64,000 nucleotides of DNA, taken from NCBI RefSeq assembly GCF_016508585.1, contig NZ_JADVOP010000018.1, positions 18,011 to 82,010 on the forward strand, in the 5' to 3' direction. The position numbers and the translations under genes were made by a program. This document shows positions 54,168-63,784 of this stretch, in pieces (positions within the stretch are counted from its first letter, which is position 1; each line of letters opens with the position of its first letter). This stretch comes from Acinetobacter baumannii. Its GTDB lineage: Bacteria > Pseudomonadota > Gammaproteobacteria > Pseudomonadales > Moraxellaceae. The notes under the pieces are model-generated. The model saw only the letters and a program-made list of their open reading frames with translations, was not told where the DNA came from and did not search any database.

Positions 54168-54926
54168 TTATAAAGATTCTTTGAATAATTTTTGAATATC
54201 TTTTGGTGCACCTTGTTGGCTCTGGATTTCACCTGATGCATCTTTCCAGACCATGGCTGGTGTGGCATAAAATCCATATTTGTCCATCAATTGAGTATTG
54301 GCATCCAACTGATCAGCTAATGTCTTGGGAATGTTTTTCATTTCAACCAGTTTGTTTTTACCATTGCTTAAATTATATTGTTTAAAAATTTCAGCAGGAT
54401 TTGCACTGTTTAAAATCGTTGCTGCTTGTCCTTTGCTACTTGGGCGAATCACGCCGACCATAATATGGCGCAACTGCACTTGTCCAGAGGCAACAAATGG
54501 GCGTGCGTGTTGCCAAAAGGTATGACAGTAGGGACAATTCGGATCATTAAACACATAGACAATTTTTTTGGCGTTTGTATCACCATCCTGGATCCATGTG
54601 GATTTTTCTAAGCTTTTCCAAATTTCATCCAGCACTGCACCTTTAACATGTGTATCAATTGCTTGTTCTGTTAAATTTTTTCCGGATGCATCAAATAGAT
54701 CACCTACAATATAATGTTTCTGATCTTTAGAGATAAACAGGGTAGATGGATATTCATCTTTATAACCTGTCCAACCTTCCAATCCATCAGGTGCATCAAT
54801 TTTTTGAACGAAGTGATAACCTTCTTTTTCAAGTTTATTTTTGAGAAAATCAGCATCTGCGGCAAAAAGTGAGCCACTCAAGACTAAGCTTAAACAATAA
54901 ATACCCAGTGTTTTTAAATCAATCAT
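54168..54926 (-). CDS. dsbG: Periplasmic disulfide isomerase/oxidase DsbG/DsbC type
   Basis: 252 residues from ATG 54926 (GGAGT 8 bp upstream). Signal peptide cut near LFA/AD (about 22), an N-terminal dimerisation domain, and a thioredoxin fold with the active site in VFNDPNCPYCHTFW (CPYC, about residue 133) and the cis-Pro in YATPAMVW. CPYC is the DsbG form (DsbC has CGYC). It shuffles or protects cysteines in periplasmic proteins and is kept reduced by DsbD, encoded in the same operon. Confidence 0.87.
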   Translation of the reverse strand: MIDLKTLGIYCLSLVLSGSLFAADADFLKNKLEKEGYHFVQKIDAPDGLEGWTGYKDEYPSTLFISKDQKHYIVGDLFDASGKNLTEQAIDTHVKGAVLDEIWKSLEKSTWIQDGDTNAKKIVYVFNDPNCPYCHTFWQHARPFVASGQVQLRHIMVGVIRPSSKGQAATILNSANPAEIFKQYNLSNGKNKLVEMKNIPKTLADQLDANTQLMDKYGFYATPAMVWKDASGEIQSQQGAPKDIQKLFKESL

Positions 54927-54981
54927 CAAGATGACTCCTCTGTTAATCGCAATGATTTTTACTTCATTGTCATGAAATCAA

Positions 54982-55818
54982 TTATTCTGAAATAATGTTT
55001 TGAATTTTCTGACGTAGGACCGCATGGGTAATTTCTCCCATATGTGTATCAACTAACTGACCTTGAGCATTAAAAAATAGGGTACTGGGTAAACCAAACA
55101 TTCCCATTTTTTGAGCAGTCAGGCTATCTGCATCTAACAGGACTTGATCTAAATGCAATCCATGTTGCTGTAGATAATGTTGTACAGTTTTTGCATCTTC
55201 ATTCTGATTAATAAAGACAAACTGGATGTTGGGATGGTTCTTTTGTGCCTCATCGAGAACAGGCATTTCACGTCTGCATGGTGGACACCAGCTTGCCCAT
55301 AAATTGATAACTGTCGGTTTGCCTAGATATTCTGTGAGTTTGATGGGGTGCTGTTGCAAATTCAGTAATTGAACATCAGGAAATTGCTGATATCGCAGTT
55401 GTATTTGCTGATGGGTGTAATGAGCTGAAACACACAGTAGGCTAAATATTGTGAGGAGCAATATGACAAAGCTTTTGTTTAGAAAGCGATTTTTCCATAT
55501 GATCCATAGAAAAGCCGCAATGAGTCCTAAATAAAGATTAAACCCTTGGTCTTGAATTTTGATGATTTCAATTGGATGGTCTAAGTAAACTTCTAAATTT
55601 AATAGTACAAAGCCGATACGTGCACATAATAAACCCAGCCAAATCCCGGACCAAATCGAATCTTTAAAGGTTGACCACTGTGAAGCGTCCAGCCCAAAGT
55701 AACGGTAAGTCAACTTTCCTGCGATGACGCTGACTAAGATGGCGACCATCAAGATCGTCAGCGTCCAAGGTAACATGAATGGTCCGAGATGAATGGCTTG
55801 TGCGGTGATCATGATCAT
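54982..55818 (-). CDS. Lgt-like membrane domain fused to TlpA/DsbE-type thioredoxin
   Basis: 278 residues. The N-terminal half (about 1-130) has four membrane helices resembling the first part of prolipoprotein diacylglyceryl transferase (SIWSGIWLGLLCARIGFVLLN in part), too short for that enzyme. The C-terminal half is a periplasmic TlpA-like thioredoxin with NLWASWCPPCRREMP (active site WCPPC, about 180-184) and the cis-Pro in FGLPSTLF. It probably carries electrons from DsbD to periplasmic targets. The start overlaps the dsbD stop by 4 bp (ATGA), so they are coupled. Confidence 0.8.
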   Translation of the reverse strand: MIMITAQAIHLGPFMLPWTLTILMVAILVSVIAGKLTYRYFGLDASQWSTFKDSIWSGIWLGLLCARIGFVLLNLEVYLDHPIEIIKIQDQGFNLYLGLIAAFLWIIWKNRFLNKSFVILLLTIFSLLCVSAHYTHQQIQLRYQQFPDVQLLNLQQHPIKLTEYLGKPTVINLWASWCPPCRREMPVLDEAQKNHPNIQFVFINQNEDAKTVQHYLQQHGLHLDQVLLDADSLTAQKMGMFGLPSTLFFNAQGQLVDTHMGEITHAVLRQKIQNIISE

Positions 55819-57824
55819 TGTGTTTTCAAGATTTGTTGCACTTGTGCTGTCTGTTTGAGCAATTGTTGTGCTGAGAAAGTTCCAGTGAAGCGTAATTCAC
55901 GAATTTCTTCAGCATGATGATTCAAGAACAGCATTGTAGGTGGACCGAGTATTTCACGTTGTTTTAAAATAGTGTCCTGTGAGGCATTATATTCAGTTAA
56001 ATCTAATTGAATCAGCGTGAAGTTCTTTAATGCATCCTGCACATCGACGCGTGGGAAAACTTCTTTTTCAATGGGTTGGCATGCCACACACCAATCCGCA
56101 TAAACATCAATAATAATCGGTTTGTTCTGCTGTTTTGCTTGAAGCAATGCACTTTCAAGTTGTTCAGCTGTAGTGACTTTCTTCCAGATCAAATGTTCGG
56201 ATTGACTGTGTTGAATTTGATAGGCTGCATAGCCTTGTTGAATGTTCCAAAGCCCTGCAAAAATACTTAATAGGGCAATGACGGCAAGTATAGCTTTATT
56301 GACAGCTTTTTCACTGTCACGCAAAGCAATCAATAAGTAGATTGCTAGTGCGATACACAATAGAGCGAAAATTGCAGCATAAACCGTAGAAGCGAGCATT
56401 GGACGGATAAAGTACAATGCAACCATAAGCATCACAAAGCCAAAGCTGACTTTAATGCGGTCCATCCATAAGCCGGGTTTCGGCAATAATTTAGAACCGA
56501 ATACACTGGCAATAAACAAAGGTAAACCAATGCCTAAGCCCAGAATAAATAGATAGAGACCGCCTAAAGCAGCATTTTGAGTTTGTGAGACAAATAATAA
56601 TGCACCAGCCAGTGGAGCACTCATACAGGGACCCACAATCAGTGCGGATAATGCTCCCATTACGATTGCACCTAAAACGGTTCCTGCTTTCTGATTGTTC
56701 TGCAGGTGACTAAGTTTGTTGGTGATGAATTGTGGCAAATTGAGTTGATATACACCAAATAGATTGAGTGCCAATATGACAAATAGCACGGCAAATAATG
56801 AAACAATCCAAGGGCTTTGGAACCAGCGTTGAAAACTATAACCGATCTCAGCAACCACGATTCCCATAATGGCGTAAATGATTGCCATACTCACCACAAA
56901 GCAAAGCGCAATCACTACCGCTTTATAGCCTTTTGCACGTTGAATAATGATTCCTGAAAGAATTGGAATGAGGGGCAGTGAGCAAGGTAAAAAGGCAAGC
57001 AAAATCCCCAGACCAAAAAATACCAATAAATTCAGAAACAATGAATCTTTTGACAAAAGTTTAAAAAATGATTGATCATCATTCCATTGTAATGACGTTG
57101 TATTGCTATTTGTTGCTGAATTTATATCTGGATTTGCAGAAGCGGATGCAGTTGTAATGACAGCGCTTGAACCCAGTACCTGATTAGCAGCTGTAATTGC
57201 ATCAGTGGATTGATCTTCATCTATACTTTTTTGTGTGTTTGTTGCACTTGCTGTCGTTGAGGTTTTTTCTGCATTCGGTGTTGAGATTTTTACTTTATCA
57301 GAATCAGTTTTAATATTTTTATCTTGAGATGGAGCAGTTTCAGCTTGGGTCAACAAAGATTTATTTGTCAGACTGCTCAGCGTATTTTTGGATGCAGTAT
57401 TGTTTTGAGGCAATAAGCCGTCTGCATCTGTGGCAATATTTTTTCTTTGCAGTGGATAGCATAAACCATCAGCAGAGCAACCTTGATACATCACCGTATA
57501 TTGCGTATTGGGTTTAACCTGAATCGTCGTGCTCAGGTTTTCATAGTGAACCTCAGTTTTACCAAAGGTCGGATCATCTTTGATATGTCCTTTAGGCAAA
57601 CTGAAGGGTACTGCTTTATTATTCACAGTGACCTTGAATTGATCGTGATAGAGATAATAATGAGGTGCAATCGTCCAATTTAATTGAGCTTTGTTTTCTG
57701 AGAGTGATTCTGCTGAAAATTGAAAAGCTTGATCTGGAGATAAAAATTCAGGATTTGCATGGGTGAACGTGCTAAGTCCTAACCAAGTAAAACAGCACAC
57801 ACTGAACAATGTTCGCAACTTCAT
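55815..57824 (-). CDS. dsbD: Thiol:disulfide interchange protein DsbD
   Basis: Moves electrons from cytoplasmic thioredoxin to periplasmic DsbC/DsbG and TlpA-like proteins. 669 residues, about 100 longer than E. coli DsbD. Signal peptide (cut near FTHA/NP, about 23), N-terminal alpha domain with two cysteines (QGCSADGLCYPL, about 116-123), a Ser/Thr/Asn-rich linker (about 140-250) that accounts for the extra length, eight membrane helices with FLPCSLPLIP and VGPCMSAPLAG, then the gamma thioredoxin domain with DWCVACQPIE. First gene of the operon. Confidence 0.92.
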   Translation of the reverse strand: MKLRTLFSVCCFTWLGLSTFTHANPEFLSPDQAFQFSAESLSENKAQLNWTIAPHYYLYHDQFKVTVNNKAVPFSLPKGHIKDDPTFGKTEVHYENLSTTIQVKPNTQYTVMYQGCSADGLCYPLQRKNIATDADGLLPQNNTASKNTLSSLTNKSLLTQAETAPSQDKNIKTDSDKVKISTPNAEKTSTTASATNTQKSIDEDQSTDAITAANQVLGSSAVITTASASANPDINSATNSNTTSLQWNDDQSFFKLLSKDSLFLNLLVFFGLGILLAFLPCSLPLIPILSGIIIQRAKGYKAVVIALCFVVSMAIIYAIMGIVVAEIGYSFQRWFQSPWIVSLFAVLFVILALNLFGVYQLNLPQFITNKLSHLQNNQKAGTVLGAIVMGALSALIVGPCMSAPLAGALLFVSQTQNAALGGLYLFILGLGIGLPLFIASVFGSKLLPKPGLWMDRIKVSFGFVMLMVALYFIRPMLASTVYAAIFALLCIALAIYLLIALRDSEKAVNKAILAVIALLSIFAGLWNIQQGYAAYQIQHSQSEHLIWKKVTTAEQLESALLQAKQQNKPIIIDVYADWCVACQPIEKEVFPRVDVQDALKNFTLIQLDLTEYNASQDTILKQREILGPPTMLFLNHHAEEIRELRFTGTFSAQQLLKQTAQVQQILKTQ

Positions 57825-57914
57825 AATGACATATCTTTGTTTCGTTTAACGCCATTATCCATAATTTCAGATTAAGAAAGCATTATTCTGCGTATTTCTT
57901 TGTAAAAATATCGT

Positions 57915-58340
57915 TTAAAAGCAATCAATACCTTGTCGATTCAAGTTTTGCCGTGTGTTTGGATCAAGATGATAAATTCTCTCGAATTTCGTTGGGCGAT
58001 GGTTATTTTTAGCGGTATGGTTGATGGTAGAGAACATCGCACCTTGATAAATCACTTCATAAGTTCCCATCACTTGATTGTCGATGATTTCTTTATAAAA
58101 GTCGTGAAATTCACTTGGTCGATCTCGTGCTGTGTCTATTGCATCGTAATGAGAGAACTTCAAATCAATCCTTTTTAGATATGGATAATACTGAATCGTT
58201 TTGATTTCAGGAAATTCCTCAGCAGAAACCAGCAAAATATTTTGCTGATGATCTGTTTTAAAGCAAAAGTATGATGCTGTAGCATGTGCATCCGTGGATA
58301 GATTCAAGAGATATAACATCATCACAAATAGCCTAAGCAT
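57915..58340 (-). CDS. Secreted protein of unknown function
   Basis: 141 residues with a signal peptide (LRLFVMMLYLLNLSTDAHA, cut at about 20). The mature domain has two cysteines (SYFCFKTD and QGIDCF at the C terminus) likely to pair. No family recognised. It is on the same strand as dsbD but separated by 90 bp. GGAAAAATATAAA upstream gives a weak ribosome binding site. Nothing else ties it to disulfide metabolism. Confidence 0.55.
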   Translation of the reverse strand: MLRLFVMMLYLLNLSTDAHATASYFCFKTDHQQNILLVSAEEFPEIKTIQYYPYLKRIDLKFSHYDAIDTARDRPSEFHDFYKEIIDNQVMGTYEVIYQGAMFSTINHTAKNNHRPTKFERIYHLDPNTRQNLNRQGIDCF

Positions 58341-58825
58341 TTTATATTTTTCCCTATATTATATTGATATTGTTTATTAATTTTCCAGTAATGGATGTTG
58401 TCTAAATAGGACTGTAGGTTCTGATACCTAGGCGGGAGATCTGCTATTCAATCCTTTATATCCTGTATTAATTGTGCGCTAGGCTAGAAAACTAAAAAGT
58501 CTGATTGGATTTTAATCGCATTCATGGTATTGAGTGAATCGTGCATTTGCTCAGACATGAGGCTTCTTGACTTTTTCAAAAATCAGGATTCAGTATTTTC
58601 ATATCGAAATCATTTCTAAACTTCCTGACACGCAATGTGATTCAAGAGCGCTATTTTTGTATAAATAAAGGGCATCTCGCACGTTTTTTGCATTGAAACG
58701 ATTGAAATTAATTTCAACCAGACCCATATATAAATGAATAAACAATACAGACAAATTGTGAAATTTGAAGCATGATCAGATTCACAATACTACGTCTAAA
58801 CTCAACAATAGGATTAGGACATCAT
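58341..58825. other. Divergent intergenic region before pepN
   Basis: About 485 bp with no recognised gene. It contains a perfect 16-bp palindrome at 58702-58717 (TTGAAATT / AATTTCAA) about 110 bp before the pepN start, and the promoters of pepN and of the small secreted-protein gene. Confidence 0.45.
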
Positions 58826-61444
58826 ATGAATATTGCGGCAAACCCCACCGTTGAAGCAGATCAAACCATATATTTAAAAGATTATCAGAAACCATCCTAT
58901 GTTGTAGATTCTATTCATCTGGATATTCAAGTTTATGATGACCATACCGATGTAAGTTCAAAATTAGTAATGAAACGCCAGACCGATGGTGATTTAGTAT
59001 TGCTGGGGCGGGATTTAGAATTAAAATCAATTAAAATTAATGGTAAGCAACTTACTGAAAGTGAGTATAAGTTGGATTCAGAACAGCTTGTCATCCGTAA
59101 TGCCCCAGAACAAGCGATTGTTGAAACGGTTGTCCTGATTCATCCTGAAACCAATACACAGCTTGAAGGGCTGTATCTTGCTGGCAGTGATTTATTTGTA
59201 ACCCAAAACGAACCTGAAGGTTTTCGAAAAATTACCTTCTATCCCGATCGACCAGATGTACTATCGGTGTTTACGACACGTGTAGAAGCTGATAAAAAAT
59301 ATCCAGTACTATTGGCAAATGGTAATCTGATTGAATCGGGTGAAGCAGGTGAAGCAGGTGAGGACCGTCATTATACAATTTGGCAGGACCCCACTAAAAA
59401 GCCTGCTTACTTATTTGCCTGTGTGATTGGTGATCTCGAGGTATTGAAAGATCGTTATACCACTTCAGAAGGTCGGGATGTTGCCTTGGAAATCTATGCA
59501 GAAGAGAAAGATATTCCAAAATGCCATATTGCGATGGAAGCACTCAAACATTCTATGCGTTGGGATGAAGAACATTATGGACGAGCGTATGACTTAGACA
59601 ATTATATGATTGTTGCAACCAGCCAATTCAATATGGGGGCAATGGAAAATAAAGGTCTGAATATTTTTAATACTTCATGTGTGCTTGCTGATGAAGAATA
59701 TACGACAGATGCAGCGATCATGCGTGTGCAATCTGTAATTGCACATGAATATTTTCATAACTGGACAGGTAACCGTATTACTTGTCGTGATTGGTTCCAA
59801 TTGTGTCTGAAAGAAGGTTTAACCGTTTTCCGTGATCAGTCTTTCTCTGAAGATCTCCAATCCGCTGCAGTACAACGAATTGATGATGTTGCTGTTCTGA
59901 AAGCACATCAATTCCCAGAAGATGCAGGTCCACTGTCTCATCCACCACGCCCAGATCATTTTGTAGAGATTAACAATTTTTACACAGCGACAGTGTATGA
60001 GAAAGGTGCTGAAATCAATCGAATGATGTCCACATTGTTGGGTCAAGAAAAATTCCGTAAAGGCACAGATGAATATTTCCGCCGTCATGATGGACAAGCT
60101 GTGACGGTTGAAGACTGGGTTGCTGCTTTAACAGCAGGTTCAGGAGTAGATTTGTCAGCATTCCTCATTTGGTATAACCAACCAGGCACACCAAAACTTG
60201 AAGCCAAAGGTGAATATGATGCTTCCACTCAAACCTACCGTTTAACTTTTAAACAAACCTTAAAAGCACATCCTAAATATCCAAATTTAAAACCTGTGCC
60301 TATTCCTGTTGCTTTGGCCCTGTTCAATGCCCAGACTGGAGCGCAATATACCCTGAAATCAGATCGTCTATTTGAAAATGGGGTAAAAGATGGCGTGTAT
60401 TTGTTTGATCAGGCAGAAGCGAGTATTGAGTTTACAGGAATAACTGAAAAGCCAATCGCTTCTTTGCTGCGTAATTTCTCTGCACCTGTCAATCTTGAAT
60501 TTAATTATTCAGATGCAGAACTGGCATTCCTATTGCAGTATGAAACCAATGGGTTTAACCAGTGGCAAGCGACACAAACCTTACTTGAGCGTATTTTAAT
60601 CGATGGTCACGATGCCCAAATCTATGTAGATGCAATACAACAAACTTTACCGAATGTGATTGAAAAAGATCCGTTATTGGCATCTCGTTTATTTGATGTT
60701 CCGACAGAAAGTTACTTGGGCAGTCGTATTGACCAAGATTATAATCCACTGATTGTCCATGAAGCACGAGAAGCGCTTTTAAACCGATTGGCGAAAGTAT
60801 TGGGCAGTTTTGCCAAAGATACTTATTTATCACTTGATCCAGATTCACAGCATGAATTTTCACAAGCCATGGGTGTCCGTGCTTTGAAAAATATTATGCT
60901 GGGTTTAATGGCACGACAAGGTGACAGTGAAGTTTTTGATTTGGCTTATGCTCAATACGAAAACTCAATGAATATGTCGGAACGTTTGGGTGCCTTGAAA
61001 GTTTTAGTCTGGAATGATGCCCCTCAAGCAGAAGCGGCTTTACAGGACTTTTATACGCATTTTAAAGACGAAGATCTTTCATTGGATCAATGGTTTATGA
61101 TTCAAGCTGCGCATCCAAAAGCAACTGCTGAAACAATCCAGTATCTAACTACACATGTCGACTATGATTTGGGTACACCAAACCGTATACGTTCAGTGAG
61201 TGGCGGTTTAAATGCTAATCCTGTAAATACCTGGAGTTTCGGCGTGCAACATTTTGTTGACCTGGCTAAATATCTAGATGAGAAAAACCCGATTGTAGGC
61301 TCTCGTTTACTACAGGTACTGACACGCTGGTATACTTTGGCTGAACCACAACGCAGTGACGTGAAGGCGTCACTTGAGGCATTAAAATCTCAAGTGAAAT
61401 CAAAAAATGTCAGTGAGACATTAAACAGTATGTTGAGTGTTTAA
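58826..61444 (+). CDS. pepN: Aminopeptidase N
   Basis: Cytosolic M1 zinc aminopeptidase that completes protein turnover. 872 residues from ATG 58826 (TAGGAC upstream), close to the E. coli 870; the frame extends 18 codons further without family likeness. The exopeptidase motif is FNMGAMENKGLNIF and the zinc site is VIAHEYFHNWTGNRITCRDW, followed by the Glu ligand in KEGLTVFRDQSF. The C-terminal helical domain is complete (to about 872). A short in-frame triplet of GEAGEAGE appears at about 173-180, likely a small expansion. Confidence 0.95.
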   Translation: MNIAANPTVEADQTIYLKDYQKPSYVVDSIHLDIQVYDDHTDVSSKLVMKRQTDGDLVLLGRDLELKSIKINGKQLTESEYKLDSEQLVIRNAPEQAIVETVVLIHPETNTQLEGLYLAGSDLFVTQNEPEGFRKITFYPDRPDVLSVFTTRVEADKKYPVLLANGNLIESGEAGEAGEDRHYTIWQDPTKKPAYLFACVIGDLEVLKDRYTTSEGRDVALEIYAEEKDIPKCHIAMEALKHSMRWDEEHYGRAYDLDNYMIVATSQFNMGAMENKGLNIFNTSCVLADEEYTTDAAIMRVQSVIAHEYFHNWTGNRITCRDWFQLCLKEGLTVFRDQSFSEDLQSAAVQRIDDVAVLKAHQFPEDAGPLSHPPRPDHFVEINNFYTATVYEKGAEINRMMSTLLGQEKFRKGTDEYFRRHDGQAVTVEDWVAALTAGSGVDLSAFLIWYNQPGTPKLEAKGEYDASTQTYRLTFKQTLKAHPKYPNLKPVPIPVALALFNAQTGAQYTLKSDRLFENGVKDGVYLFDQAEASIEFTGITEKPIASLLRNFSAPVNLEFNYSDAELAFLLQYETNGFNQWQATQTLLERILIDGHDAQIYVDAIQQTLPNVIEKDPLLASRLFDVPTESYLGSRIDQDYNPLIVHEAREALLNRLAKVLGSFAKDTYLSLDPDSQHEFSQAMGVRALKNIMLGLMARQGDSEVFDLAYAQYENSMNMSERLGALKVLVWNDAPQAEAALQDFYTHFKDEDLSLDQWFMIQAAHPKATAETIQYLTTHVDYDLGTPNRIRSVSGGLNANPVNTWSFGVQHFVDLAKYLDEKNPIVGSRLLQVLTRWYTLAEPQRSDVKASLEALKSQVKSKNVSETLNSMLSV

Positions 61445-61465
61445 CTTACCATCTAATAGGCTATT

Positions 61466-61502
61466 GCTATCCCTTTGAATATCAATGGGATAGCTTGGTT
61501 TT
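61466..61502 (+). terminator. Probable terminator of pepN
   Basis: GCTATCCC / GGGATAGC stem with a 13-nt loop, followed by TTGGTTTT, 20 bp after pepN. Confidence 0.55.
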
Positions 61503-61537
61503 AATCAAATGCAAGATGGCTAAATCCATAACCGTCA

Positions 61538-61822
61538 TCACTCAAGACCGATGGCAGTTTCATTGTGGATATCCTCCATCCAATCGTTTAAATCCAAATC
61601 ATTGGCAAAGCAGTGTTCTTGATCAATTTTGAATACTAAAAGCGAATCATGGATACTAATAATGCTGGCTAAGTGCTGGCGAATGATTGTTGCATCATAA
61701 TGGGTATGTATCAGCCAAGTTGAAGGATTGACACGAATCGAAGCATCGTAGTCACAGATCAGTCTATGAACTTCCTCAAAATGATGTTGATGTGGAGAAT
61801 TCAAAATAATTAAATAATTCAT
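61538..61822 (-). CDS. Small protein with possible Cas2/SinR-like ferredoxin fold
   Basis: 94 residues from ATG 61822, seven bases after GGAGG; earlier ATGs in frame lack that. The predicted order beta-alpha-beta-alpha-beta (MNYLIILN, HFEEVHRLICDYD, STWLIHTHYD, ATIIRQHLASII, DSLLVFKID) resembles the stand-alone Cas2-like SinR family, including the STW-I-T pattern. No cas1, repeats or toxin lies nearby. It has no signal peptide. It may be a housekeeping or toxin-like nuclease relative; catalytic residues cannot be confirmed by reading. Confidence 0.45.
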   Translation of the reverse strand: MNYLIILNSPHQHHFEEVHRLICDYDASIRVNPSTWLIHTHYDATIIRQHLASIISIHDSLLVFKIDQEHCFANDLDLNDWMEDIHNETAIGLE

Positions 61823-62143
61823 ACTCACAACCTCCATAAAAGAGATCAAAACAATAACTTTTATTATGTAATGTGATAAATATCACGATTTATTCAATCT
61901 AGCACCGATCAAATAGCAATGTTGAGAAAATGTCAGACAATTTAGATCAGTTTACTGAAAATAACTTTTATGTTTTAAATCTGATTCATCCTTGTCTAAA
62001 TTATGTTACATAAAAAACAGATTCAAAATTTTAAAACCTGGCTAAACTGAGATACACTTATCTTTAATTTATTTAAATAGTTGGCTCATCACATTATGAG
62101 CTTTTTCACATTTTATGATTATATGAAAATTTGAGGCTGTAAA
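61823..62143. other. Divergent intergenic region
   Basis: 321 AT-rich bp holding the promoters of the two small divergent genes. No other feature recognised; a GAGG ribosome binding site is at 62133-62136. Confidence 0.45.
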
Positions 62144-62359
62144 ATGTTGGTTAAAATTGAAGATGGTTTTTATCTAAACTCTCTACATATTATTGCAGTA
62201 CATGTTTCTAAAAATATGATTACACAAGATTTTTCTATAGATATTAAATATACGCCACATAGCCAAAAGGCGAATGGAACTTATCATAAAAAATGTCAAA
62301 CCAAAGCGGAGGCTGATTTGTTTTTGCAGAGTTTGCACCAGCAAATTGCCAAAATTTGA
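62144..62359 (+). CDS. Small conserved-looking protein of unknown function
   Basis: 71 residues, soluble, with a beta-rich start (MLVKIEDGFYLNSLHIIAVHVSK in part) and a helical end (KAEADLFLQSLHQQIAKI). GAGG lies seven bases before the ATG. Family not recognised; the pattern of a two- or three-strand sheet with a C-terminal helix suggests a small regulator or chaperone-like fold, but there is no motif. It stands alone. Confidence 0.5.
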   Translation: MLVKIEDGFYLNSLHIIAVHVSKNMITQDFSIDIKYTPHSQKANGTYHKKCQTKAEADLFLQSLHQQIAKI

Positions 62360-62482
62360 CAACAAACTTTGTTGATTTTGGGTGGATTAAAATAGCAAGA
62401 AAAGTAGTTCATTTTAGGTTATATTGACTTCAATATGTTTTAACCCATCCATCATAGGGTTAGTGTCCATTTTGAGTTTAAA

Positions 62483-63481
62483 ATGCTTAGATTTAATATT
62501 CTGATCTGTGCAATATCTTTACTCACACTTTCTGCTTGTCAAAATGTACAGAAAAGTAGCAGAGTTATAACACGAGTATTTGATACATCAACACATTTTC
62601 AACAATTTTTAATGGACAAACATGCACCTGATCATGTGGTTGTATATCAAAATATTGCTTATCAAACCACACCCCGATTAAATTTTGATCTCTATCAACC
62701 TGAGAATATTAACCCGTCAACACAACGACCGACTATTGTTTGGATTCATGGTGGAGGCTGGATTTCTGGCGCCAAAGACAATGCAAGAGGTTATTTTAAG
62801 TTACTTGCAGCTCAAGGCTATAACGTGGTGTCAGTACAATATCAATTTGCACCAGATTCCATTTATCCCGCTCAACTCAATCAAATTAATCAAGCATTAC
62901 AGTTTATTCATTTAAATGCCAAGCAATACGCAATTGATGCAAACCAATTATTTTTGGCAGGGGATTCTGCAGGTGCGAACTTAGCCAGCCATTATGCAGC
63001 CTTACTCACAAATGTTGATTATGCAAAGCAGTCTTCATTTACCCCCCTCATTCAGCCATCCCAAGTAAAAGGTTTAATTTTGCATTGTGGAATTTATGAT
63101 ATGAATGCGTTTGTAGATACAGCACCAGACGAAATTAAATTGATTGAATGGGGAGTCAATACCCTTGTAGAAGCATATACAGGAAATCAAAAAAATAATG
63201 CTGACAATCTAAAGATGTTATCGCCCATTCATTATTTGACATCCCAGTATCCACCGGTTTTTATCAGTGGGGGCAATAAAGATTTCTTGACAGAAACACA
63301 GTCCATCCCATTTGTAAAAACGCTACAAGAAAAGCAGATTCCTGTAAAAGCAGTGTTTTATCCAGAATCAAAAGAATGGTTGGTTCATGAATATCAATTT
63401 TTCTTAGGCAAACAAGCCAGCCAACAGACATTCTTAAAAACACTGGATTTTCTAAAGAATAATACGCATTTACAGAAATAA
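62483..63481 (+). CDS. Alpha/beta-hydrolase lipoprotein, HSL-family esterase
   Basis: 332 residues with a type II signal peptide and lipobox LSAC (Cys at about 19). The catalytic elements are the oxyanion motif WIHGGGWISG (about 88-97), nucleophile elbow AGDSAGANLA (about 159-168), an Asp in FISGGNKDFLTE, and a His near WLVHEYQFF. It probably hydrolyses short- to medium-chain esters in the periplasm or at the outer membrane. Substrate unknown. It follows the small 71-residue gene by 123 bp. Confidence 0.82.
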   Translation: MLRFNILICAISLLTLSACQNVQKSSRVITRVFDTSTHFQQFLMDKHAPDHVVVYQNIAYQTTPRLNFDLYQPENINPSTQRPTIVWIHGGGWISGAKDNARGYFKLLAAQGYNVVSVQYQFAPDSIYPAQLNQINQALQFIHLNAKQYAIDANQLFLAGDSAGANLASHYAALLTNVDYAKQSSFTPLIQPSQVKGLILHCGIYDMNAFVDTAPDEIKLIEWGVNTLVEAYTGNQKNNADNLKMLSPIHYLTSQYPPVFISGGNKDFLTETQSIPFVKTLQEKQIPVKAVFYPESKEWLVHEYQFFLGKQASQQTFLKTLDFLKNNTHLQK

Positions 63482-63562
63482 ACTTAAAAAAAATCCCTTT
63501 TTAAATGGAACTGTCATAAAACAGTGTTATAAAAAAATAAAGTGTTCGTGGGGGAATCAAAG

Positions 63563-63784
63563 ATGGAAATTAGTGTTAAGCAGATTAATAAGCGTATTGA
63601 AGAATTTCAACAGTCTGGAAAGCAAGCTGAAACTTTAAAGATTGGATATAAAACGTATGCAAAATTGATGAATGAAGATAAATTTGCCGATGCATTGAAA
63701 AAAGATGTGAATGATCCAATGATTCGCTACTACAAAGACATAAAGATTAAGTTAGTCACTGAAAAGCATCATTTTGAAGTGAAA
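63563..63784 (+). CDS. Small protein of unknown function
   Basis: About 74 residues from ATG 63563, preceded by a strong GGGGGAA. Highly charged (Lys 20 %) and helical at the start (VKQINKRIEEFQQSGKQ), with a soluble C-terminal region. No signal peptide, cysteine or recognised motif. It could be a DNA- or RNA-associated small protein judged only from its charge. The next 200 bp to the window edge hold no recognised gene. Confidence 0.5.

Noticed and set aside
58702..58717. Third UmuDAb-type operator before pepN
   Set aside because: The half-sites match but the total length is 16 instead of 21 bp and the GTTAC-like centre is missing.
61538..61822. CRISPR-Cas locus suggested by the Cas2-like protein
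   Set aside because: No repeat-spacer array or other cas gene is present in the window.
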